NCBI GenBank assembly: GCA_937911325.1
Contig: CALDSD010000100.1
Coordinates: 44,963 to 108,962 of the forward strand
Direction: 5' to 3'
Length of the DNA stretch: 64,000 nucleotides
Origin: an uncultured Neomegalonema sp.
Lineage (GTDB): Bacteria; Pseudomonadota; Alphaproteobacteria; Rhodobacterales; Rhodobacteraceae
Under the pieces are notes generated by a model. That model ran no database searches. It saw only the letters and a program-made list of their open reading frames with translations, and was not told the origin of the DNA. The translations under genes and the position numbers were made by a program. Below, piece by piece: positions 28,940 to 35,514 of this stretch (within the stretch, counting starts at the first letter, position 1; every line of letters starts with the position of its first letter).

Positions 28940-30088
28940 ATGGAATGGACCGGCTACAAGACGTGCTGTCACCGAGCTGCACTGGATCCTGCCGCAGCGT
29001 TTTGCGGGGACTGCGCGACGCCCCTGATCCGGTGCATGAACTTCAACGAATGCCTGCAGCTTGTGGAGCCAATGAAGCCCTGCCCGGTCTGCCTCAATCC
29101 CGAGCTGATCGTTGAGGAGGGCGCCGTCAGCAGCGGCGGGGTCGGCACCCGGCTCGCCATTCCTCTCAAGCTGCGCAATCACAACGCAGAGCTTCCGCGA
29201 CCGATTTTCCTGAAGCGGCTGCTCAAGCGCGAGAGCGGTCAGGACGAGACCGAAGTTCCACTGGACTGGCAGGTCGTCGAAGCAGGCGCCGAGCGTTCTT
29301 TCCTCGTCGAAGCGGGGCCGTTCGACACCGACGGCGTGGCCCGGGTCGAGCTGTTGCTGACCATGGCGATGCGCTCGAAAGAGGGCTTTGAGGAGGCCTA
29401 TGTCTTTGGCGGGTCTTTGCTTCTGACGGTCGCGCGCGACAGCGCTCAACAAGTCGTGCAGAACATCGATTTCTCTGGGGCGCACTTTGAAACAGGCGGT
29501 TTGGTGAAGACCGATCTGCGGGTTGACGACGCCTCGCCGCAGCAGGCGCAGCCGGCGGGCCGACGCGTCTTGCCGCTTGAACGGCTCGAGGTCTCGGAGG
29601 TCAAGGAAGGCATCCGCGGCTACGGACAGACCGGCGTTCGGGTGCCTAGGACGGTTCAGTTCGCGTTTCACGGATTTCCGGAGAAGGACGCCCCCAATTT
29701 CGAGGTTCGCCTGGGGGCTCGCGGAGCTCTGGCCATGGGCCGCAGCGGGCGCGAACGCGACCCGGAGCGCAACCCGTCTCCGATGGACGTTTCGCTTCGC
29801 GCCTACGGCGCTTCCGGCGCGCTCGACCTTGAGACGAGCAACAGAGTGTCCCGCCACCACTTTGATCTCGTTGTGTTGAACGACCGTTTGTGCGTGCATG
29901 TCAGGAGCGCCAAAGGCGCGATCATCAACGATCGCCAGCTCGCGGCGGGTTCGGTCGAACCAATAAACGACGGCGATCTGATAACGCCGTCAGGCGACGT
30001 CGCCGGGCGGATTGGCCTTCGAGCACATTTCCGCTCCAACCCGCACGGCGTGGTGGAGCGGATCGATTTGCGGCGGGACCCGAGCTGA
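28940..30088 (+). CDS. Zinc-ribbon and FHA-domain protein
   Basis: 382 residues. The N-terminal 55 hold eight cysteines (9, 10, 22, 25, 32, 38, 48, 51) in CxxC-like pairs, one or two zinc ribbons. The middle (about 60-190) is beta-rich and unrecognised. The C-terminal part (about 260-365) is an FHA phosphothreonine-binding domain: LAMGRSGRERD, the SRHHF signature near residue 304, and AIINDRQL...INDGDLI. It lies between the SPFH-like gene and the kinase (27- and 34-base gaps), so it is the natural reader of the kinase's phosphorylation marks. Confidence 0.78.
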   Translation: MEWTGYKTCCHRAALDPAAAFCGDCATPLIRCMNFNECLQLVEPMKPCPVCLNPELIVEEGAVSSGGVGTRLAIPLKLRNHNAELPRPIFLKRLLKRESGQDETEVPLDWQVVEAGAERSFLVEAGPFDTDGVARVELLLTMAMRSKEGFEEAYVFGGSLLLTVARDSAQQVVQNIDFSGAHFETGGLVKTDLRVDDASPQQAQPAGRRVLPLERLEVSEVKEGIRGYGQTGVRVPRTVQFAFHGFPEKDAPNFEVRLGARGALAMGRSGRERDPERNPSPMDVSLRAYGASGALDLETSNRVSRHHFDLVVLNDRLCVHVRSAKGAIINDRQLAAGSVEPINDGDLITPSGDVAGRIGLRAHFRSNPHGVVERIDLRRDPS

Positions 30089-30122
30089 AGAAAGCGCGCC
30101 CGATACTCTGGGGGAAGATCAA

Positions 30123-31760
30123 GTGACTGACCAACAGAACCCAAACATGATGGCCACCGTCTGGAACTCGGGGCCGGCGGAGAAAGCCGCGGCGCTCGCC
30201 ATAGGCGACCGTTTCGCCGATCGCTACGAGATCCTGCGCGAGATCGGCGCCGGGGGAATGGGCGTGGTGTATCTCGTCAAGGAGCACCCCAGCGAACAAG
30301 AAGTCGTGCTCAAACTCATCCACCCAAGCCTGATCGACGACGACGCCCGGCAGAGGATGATCGACGAAGGCGTCAACGCCCGACGCATCACCAATCAGCA
30401 TGTGGTGCGCGTGTTCGACATCGGCGAGCACCAGGGCCAGGTCTATCTGACGATGGAGCATGTAGAGGGCAGGCCGCTTCGCGCATGGATGGCCGACAAC
30501 CTCGCCAATCGCGTCGACGCCCCCCTGAGCGACGTTTTGAAAATCGTGCACGAGATCCTGTCAGGTCTGGCCGCAGCCCATGCGGAAGGCGTTGTCCACC
30601 GCGACCTCAAACCCGAGAACATCATGATCAGCGGCGCGCCCGGAGACGCTGATTTCAAGTTGAAGATCCTCGACTTCGGCATTGCGCGCGGGCTGAAGAC
30701 CTCCGCCTTCACCGGGTCGAGCCCGATGTTGGGCACGATCGCCTACATGGCGCCGGAGCAGCAGACAACGCCAAACGCGGTCGGACCGGAAGCGGACATC
30801 TACTCGGTCGGGCGGATGCTCTACGAGATGTTGATGGACATCCTGCCGGACGGAACCTGGAACCCTCCGAGCCAGCAGCGCAGCGACGTGCCCGCTGCGA
30901 TGGACGCAGTGATCCGCAAAGCGCTGCAACCGCCAAAGCACCGTTATCAAGGCGTGGCGGAGTTTGCGGCGGCGCTCGACGAAGCCGTCCAGGGCACCGC
31001 GGTCGAGGATGTCTCGTCCGAGGTCTGGCTGACCGACGGCGGCGCCAAACTGCTCGCAAGCCTCAAAGAGCTCGACTCCTCGATTGCGGAACGGATGGCC
31101 GGCGGCGTCAAGTGGATCAGCGACAACATCAAACCCGCGGATCGCGAGCAGAAGTCGAATGGCGGCGGGGGCGGCGCCGGCGGACAAACGACCGGTAAAG
31201 ACGGCGGCTCGGCCGAGCAAAACCGCAAGCCAATGTTGATTGCAGCCGGTGTGGGCGCGCTGGCGGTCTTCGCCATCATCGCCAGCAGTTTGGGACCGGG
31301 GGAAGATCCTGTGATCCCATCCACTCAAGACGTGATCCCGTCGACGCCAGACACTGTCGTCGACGATGGCGGCGGAACCGATGATCGCAGCATCTGGGAT
31401 ACGAGCACAGAAGACGAGGTCGTGCTCGATGGCCTGGATGGGCAGCAGCCGCCGCCCCCGCCGCCCGCGACCTTGTCAGGCAATTGGCGGCTGGACGACG
31501 GCACCATTTTCATCGTCCGCGAACAGGGCGGAATGATCCAGGGCACAGGGCAAACCGGAGGCTGGGGGCAGGTCAACTTCCAGGGTCCGCTCGAGGGGCC
31601 GATCCAGATCTTTAGCGTCTCCTTCGGCCAGCCCGTCGCGATCATGGAGGGCGGCCTGCAACCAAGAAGCGGGGGAATTCCTGGGTTCGACTGGGTTGGC
31701 TACTACGTCGACTTCAATACCGGCCAGCAGTACCAGATCCTGTTTCATATCAATCACTAA
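30123..31760 (+). CDS. Membrane-anchored Ser/Thr protein kinase
   Basis: 545 residues. Cytoplasmic Hanks-type kinase domain at ~35-295 with all key parts: glycine loop IGAGGMGVVY, Lys64 (VVLKLIHP), HRDLKPEN with Asp161, DFG 184-186 and APE-like MAPEQQ. A Gly-rich linker (345-365) leads to one membrane helix (371-390), an acidic/Pro linker and a ~95-residue beta-rich C-terminal domain outside the membrane (LSGNWRLDDGTIFIV onward) that may sense a signal. GTG 30123 is chosen because GGGGA lies upstream and earlier starts enter the FHA gene. Likely phosphorylates neighbours read by the FHA protein. Confidence 0.88.
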   Translation: MTDQQNPNMMATVWNSGPAEKAAALAIGDRFADRYEILREIGAGGMGVVYLVKEHPSEQEVVLKLIHPSLIDDDARQRMIDEGVNARRITNQHVVRVFDIGEHQGQVYLTMEHVEGRPLRAWMADNLANRVDAPLSDVLKIVHEILSGLAAAHAEGVVHRDLKPENIMISGAPGDADFKLKILDFGIARGLKTSAFTGSSPMLGTIAYMAPEQQTTPNAVGPEADIYSVGRMLYEMLMDILPDGTWNPPSQQRSDVPAAMDAVIRKALQPPKHRYQGVAEFAAALDEAVQGTAVEDVSSEVWLTDGGAKLLASLKELDSSIAERMAGGVKWISDNIKPADREQKSNGGGGGAGGQTTGKDGGSAEQNRKPMLIAAGVGALAVFAIIASSLGPGEDPVIPSTQDVIPSTPDTVVDDGGGTDDRSIWDTSTEDEVVLDGLDGQQPPPPPPATLSGNWRLDDGTIFIVREQGGMIQGTGQTGGWGQVNFQGPLEGPIQIFSVSFGQPVAIMEGGLQPRSGGIPGFDWVGYYVDFNTGQQYQILFHINH

Positions 31761-31789
31761 AGCCGCTTAGCGGAGCAAGGGAGAGCGCG

Positions 31790-32740
31790 ATGCCAGACGC
31801 AGGACCCATGGATGCCGAAGTCGAATTCAGCAGCGGATCCGAGACGGTTCGCCTGGGCGGGTATCTGCCGGACGTCGCGCGCGCCGCCGCCGAAGTCGTC
31901 ACCGATCGGACCGTCGCAACCCTGCCGCAGCCGGTCGACCTACGCCCACACTGTTCGCAGGTCGAAGATCAAAAGACGATCGGCAGCTGCACCGCCAACG
32001 CCGCCATCGGAGCGCTTGAATACCACCGGAAAAAGAACGGCGTGGACCCCAGCGACCTCAGCCGGCTTTTCGTCTACTACAACACGCGGCGGCTCCGTGG
32101 CGATATTCCGAACGACACTGGGGCGACCATAGCCGAGTGCATGGCGGCGGTCTTGGCGTATGGCGCGCCTCGCTCGGACCTCTGGCCATACTCGGACAAG
32201 CAGAAAGACGATCGTTGGCTGCAGGAGCCCCCAAAGGAAGTCTACGAGAACGCGATCCTGAACGAGGCGGTGCAGTACGCGCGCGTGTCTCCGGGCGCCG
32301 GAGTGCTGGGCTCCGTGGCCGCGGGCTTCCCGATCAGCTTTGGGATTTTCCTGCCCAAGCTCGCCTATGACGTCGCCGGTCGCACTGGGACCATGCCCGA
32401 ACTGACCGAACAGCAGTGGCAAGGACCACAAGCTGGCGGTCATGCGATGTTGATTGTCGGTTACGATCTGCTGCGTCGTCTTTATCTGGTGCGCAACAGC
32501 TGGGGAACGCGCTGGGGCGAAGGCGGCTATGTCTGGATCCCGTTCAGCGTCATGGACCGCGGCGCGCACGCTGAAAGTTTTTGGGTCATCGGCCGCTTGG
32601 AACAGGAAGGCGGCGTCACGCTTCGACAGCCCGACACCGCAAGCGCTTCGGATAAACTCCGCGCCGGCCTGAGATCCGAGATCGAGGGAGGGCTTTCCGA
32701 CGTGAGATCAGGCCTACGCGACCGACTGACCAAGAAGTAG
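31790..32740 (+). CDS. Papain-fold (C1A-type) cysteine peptidase
   Basis: 316 residues with no signal peptide, so probably cytoplasmic. The catalytic set is complete: Gln61 (VEDQ), Cys67 (IGSCTANAA), His218 (GGHAMLIVGYD) and Asn236 (VRNSWGTRWGEGGY). The N-terminal ~45 residues are a short pre-segment unlike a classic papain prodomain. The C-terminus ends in an amphipathic helix (SDKLRAGLRSEIEGGL). 29 bases after the kinase gene, same operon. A second, clearly related peptidase faces it 8 bases downstream. Substrate unknown; a regulated effector is an inference. Confidence 0.85.
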   Translation: MPDAGPMDAEVEFSSGSETVRLGGYLPDVARAAAEVVTDRTVATLPQPVDLRPHCSQVEDQKTIGSCTANAAIGALEYHRKKNGVDPSDLSRLFVYYNTRRLRGDIPNDTGATIAECMAAVLAYGAPRSDLWPYSDKQKDDRWLQEPPKEVYENAILNEAVQYARVSPGAGVLGSVAAGFPISFGIFLPKLAYDVAGRTGTMPELTEQQWQGPQAGGHAMLIVGYDLLRRLYLVRNSWGTRWGEGGYVWIPFSVMDRGAHAESFWVIGRLEQEGGVTLRQPDTASASDKLRAGLRSEIEGGLSDVRSGLRDRLTKK

Positions 32741-32748
32741 CGCGCGGT

Positions 32749-33933
32749 TTAGGCTCGCCCGGTCCCGGCGCAATAAAAGCAGGTACCGCTGTAGTCGCAG
32801 GCCCGGCAAGGGTATCCCGTGTTTTGCCGGCTGCCTCTACACTGATAGCAAACCCCCGTGCCTTCGCAATTGTAGCAGGGGCCCTTGAGCGGCTCTGAAC
32901 CAAGCTTTGGCGCTGTCTGCGGGGGCGCGGATGCGCCGCCGAGTGGAGATCGCAGGCGTTCTTGCCCCTGAACGATCTCCGCCCGAAGCTTATCCATCTC
33001 TCCACGGATCTGAGATCGCAGATTGTCCGCCGCAGAGCCGGCCCCGGACGTCCCGGCTGCTCCCGCGCCAAAAGCGGGCGGCGTCGGCGTCGCGCTAGCG
33101 GCGTTGGCCGCGGCGAACGTCGCCGGTGTTCGAACGGCCAAATCGGCGCGGGGTTCGACGGACATGAGCGTCCAGAACGCCTCGCGTGGCGAGGAGGCCG
33201 CGGCCTCCTCGAAGGGAAACCAGCAGTAACCGCCATCGCCCCAGTTCGGCCCCCAGCTGTTGCGAACCAGGAGCGCTTTCGTCGCGAGATCATAGCCCAC
33301 CAGAAGCATCGCGTGCCCAAAGTTCGGCGGGTTGCGGCGCTCGTCTGGGCGCGTCGCCGGGATCCGCCCGGTCGTTGCGGCCTCCTCATAGCAACGCTTT
33401 GGCAAGAAGCACCCGAAGACGACAGGCAGATTGGCCGCCAACGCCCGTATGGCGCCCTCGATGCCGGGAACACGCGCGTATTGCAGGGCTTCGTGTCCAA
33501 GACCATTCACATACGCTTGCTGGGGCGGCTCCATCGCGATCCGTTGCGGGTCGTAGGGCCACAGTTCAGAACGGCAGGCGCCGTATGCCAGAACAGCGGC
33601 CATGGCCTCGGAGATCCGCGCTCCGCCGTCTTTCTGGATCGTGCCGTTCAAACGTCGCGTATTGTAATAGACATACATTCGGCTGAGATCGGGCGCAGAA
33701 CCGTCGCGACGCGCATAATGATACTCCAGCGCGCCGACTGCGGCATTGGCCGTGCAGCTGTTGATCCGCCCTTGGTCTTCGACTTGGGTGCAGTACTGGC
33801 GAAGGTCGACCGAAGCGGGCAACGTGGTGTCGTTCAGAAGCGGCTGCGTCGCCGCGAACGACATGATCGGCGCATCCATCTGCGCCGGCTCAAAAATGCA
33901 CCCACTCAGGCTATTGCCGTTCCAACCTTCCAT
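32749..33933 (-). CDS. Papain-fold cysteine peptidase with zinc-finger tail
   Basis: 394 residues, opposite strand to its relative at 31790-32740. Core shares long blocks with it (YNTRRL, LAYGA.RS.LWPY, GHAML.VGYD, VRNSWG). Catalytic residues are Gln54, Cys60, His207 and Asn225. After a low-complexity Ala/Pro linker (~255-300) comes an amphipathic helix (ADNLRSQIRGEMDKLRAEI), then a 45-residue tail with DnaJ-like Cys-x-x-Cys-x-Gly repeats (CYNCEGTG, CYQCRGS, CRACDYSG, CFYCAGTG), absent from the other copy. ATG 33933 follows a GGGAAG site. The tail could bind zinc and direct the protease to partners. Confidence 0.83.
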   Translation of the reverse strand: MEGWNGNSLSGCIFEPAQMDAPIMSFAATQPLLNDTTLPASVDLRQYCTQVEDQGRINSCTANAAVGALEYHYARRDGSAPDLSRMYVYYNTRRLNGTIQKDGGARISEAMAAVLAYGACRSELWPYDPQRIAMEPPQQAYVNGLGHEALQYARVPGIEGAIRALAANLPVVFGCFLPKRCYEEAATTGRIPATRPDERRNPPNFGHAMLLVGYDLATKALLVRNSWGPNWGDGGYCWFPFEEAAASSPREAFWTLMSVEPRADLAVRTPATFAAANAASATPTPPAFGAGAAGTSGAGSAADNLRSQIRGEMDKLRAEIVQGQERLRSPLGGASAPPQTAPKLGSEPLKGPCYNCEGTGVCYQCRGSRQNTGYPCRACDYSGTCFYCAGTGRA

Positions 33934-34404
33934 GCCGCTTCCCCACGGATCAAACCAACTCGCTACATTGTTGCGCCAACTTTGCTCGAATGAGAATGCT
34001 TAACGTGCGTGTTCTTAAGGGGCGAGAGGTCGAGGACAGCGCTGGCGCGACCTGTCAGGAAACGGTGACCATCGGTGACGCCGGGTCCATTTGCGGTCCC
34101 GCTGGAAGCAAGACGGCGCCACGAGCAGCTTGTCGGTAAAGGCGTGGTCTGGTTTCGACCCTCAGCCGCTGCTGTCATGAAGGCTTCTGCCTGAGCTATT
34201 GACCAATCAGACGACGCGTTGAGCCTTGAGCCGCGCACACCCCCCGCGCACACCCCGGCGCGACCTCTGTCGACGTCATTGAAATTTAGTCCAGCGTCGG
34301 ATTGAAGTGGACGCTCTTCTCAGTGCTTTTAGAGGCGCAAAAAGGCTGCGATCTGCGGCCTCGCGCGCAACCAGAGCCGGATCGAAACAGGACGCACCCC
34401 CATC
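33934..34404. other. Intergenic region between divergent genes
   Basis: 471 bases. It must carry the promoter of the second peptidase (left) and of the GlcG-like gene (right). A 12-base direct duplication, CGCGCACACCCC, occurs near 34233-34257. No open frame here looks like a gene. Confidence 0.4.
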
Positions 34405-34833
34405 ATGCCCCTTTCACTTTCAGAAGCTCAAACCATAGTCTCGACCGTCCTGAGCAAAGCGTACGAGATGGGTCTCAAACCTCTGACGGTCGCGGTGCTG
34501 GACAGCGGCGGGCATCTCAAGGCGCTTGCCCGCGAAGACGGAACCAGCACGCTTCGGCCCGAAATCGCCCAAGGCAAAGCGCGCGGCGCGATCTCCATGG
34601 GGCTGGGCTCGCGGGCTCTGTTTGAACGCGCCCAGAAAGAGCCGTTCTTCATTCAAGCGATGAACACGCTCTCACACGGTTCGCTCGTGCCCGTTCCGGG
34701 CGGCGTTCTGATACGGCGCGAGGGGGAGATCATCGGCGCGGTTGGCGTCACCGGAGACTCCTCGAGCAACGATGAGATCTGCGCCGTCTATGCAATCGAG
34801 AAAGCCGGTTACTCGGCGGATACCGGCGGCTGA
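34405..34833 (+). CDS. GlcG/HbpS-type heme-degrading-fold protein
   Basis: 142 residues of the GlcG/DUF336 family, found in glycolate and aromatic catabolic loci. Signature segments: LTVAVLDSGGHLKALAREDG, ARGAISMG, PVPGGVLIRREGEIIGAVGVTGDSSSNDE. The biochemical function is unclear; some relatives bind heme or cobalamin-related cofactors. Its location next to a 2-hydroxyacid dehydrogenase mirrors glcDEFG operons and supports a role with glycolate or similar acids, although it is on the other strand. Confidence 0.85.
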   Translation: MPLSLSEAQTIVSTVLSKAYEMGLKPLTVAVLDSGGHLKALAREDGTSTLRPEIAQGKARGAISMGLGSRALFERAQKEPFFIQAMNTLSHGSLVPVPGGVLIRREGEIIGAVGVTGDSSSNDEICAVYAIEKAGYSADTGG

Positions 34834-34851
34834 CGCCCAGCCGAAAAGGCG

Positions 34852-35514
34852 TCAGATCTCCAGCTGCTCGCAGAGCGAAGCGAGCTTGTTGGCGATATGC
34901 AGTTTGAGCACCGCGCCCAAACGTGCGCTGTCGCGATCCTCCAGCGCGGCCAAGATCTCTTCGTGCTCGGCCACCGCCGCCGCCCACCGCGCGCCAGACA
35001 TGTTCACCAGGTAGCGCGCCCGGCGCACCCGGCCGTCAAGGCTTTTGAGCATCCGCGCCAGCGTCGGATTGTTCGCCACCGACATGATCAGCCGGTGGAT
35101 CTCGGCATTGGTCGCGCTGTACCCCTGCAGATCTTCCGCACGGTGATGCGCCACGAGTCGCGCCTGGAGCGCCCGAGCCCGGTCAATCTCGGCATCCGTG
35201 ATCTTCTGACAGGCGAGCTCGCCCGCAAGCGCCTCCAGCGCACCAAGGATCGGGAACGCCTCCTCCAGGTCCTGGCGGGTCACTTCGGCGATCGCGGCGC
35301 CTCTGCGGGGTCTGAGAACGACAAGCCCTTCGCCGGCGAGACTGCGCAACGCCTCGCGCAAGGGCGTGCGTGAGACCGCGAACCTTTCGCACAAGCTTTG
35401 CTCATTCACCTTCGAGCCAGGGGCAAGGTCCCCTTCGACGATCATGTCGCGCAGGCGATCGACGAGCTCGTCATGCAGCGTCCCGCGGCCAATGTGATCC
35501 GTCCCATCCATCAT
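34852..35514 (-). CDS. GntR-family regulator, FCD (FadR-type) class
   Basis: 220 residues: winged helix (about 12-75, GSKVNEQSLCERFAVSRTPLREALRSLAGEGLV) plus an FCD sensor with the usual metal/ligand residues (Asp in DLEEAFPILGALEALAGELA; NAEIHRLIMSVANN; EHEEILAALEDRD). ATG 35514 overlaps the stop of the upstream dehydrogenase gene (ATGA), so they are translated from one mRNA. A palindrome of the type these regulators bind (38459-38474) lies in the divergent promoter ahead of the dehydrogenase, suggesting autoregulation. Confidence 0.9.
   Translation of the reverse strand: MMDGTDHIGRGTLHDELVDRLRDMIVEGDLAPGSKVNEQSLCERFAVSRTPLREALRSLAGEGLVVLRPRRGAAIAEVTRQDLEEAFPILGALEALAGELACQKITDAEIDRARALQARLVAHHRAEDLQGYSATNAEIHRLIMSVANNPTLARMLKSLDGRVRRARYLVNMSGARWAAAVAEHEEILAALEDRDSARLGAVLKLHIANKLASLCEQLEI

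Noticed and set aside
26864..29899. 1011-codon open frame on the minus strand
   Set aside because: Antisense to three well-supported genes; its length comes from GC-rich third positions and the Glu/Lys-rich coiled coil opposite. No recognisable domain.
33963..34253. 96-codon minus-strand ORF between the second peptidase and the GlcG-like gene
   Set aside because: No ribosome site, no recognisable domain and poor codon pattern.
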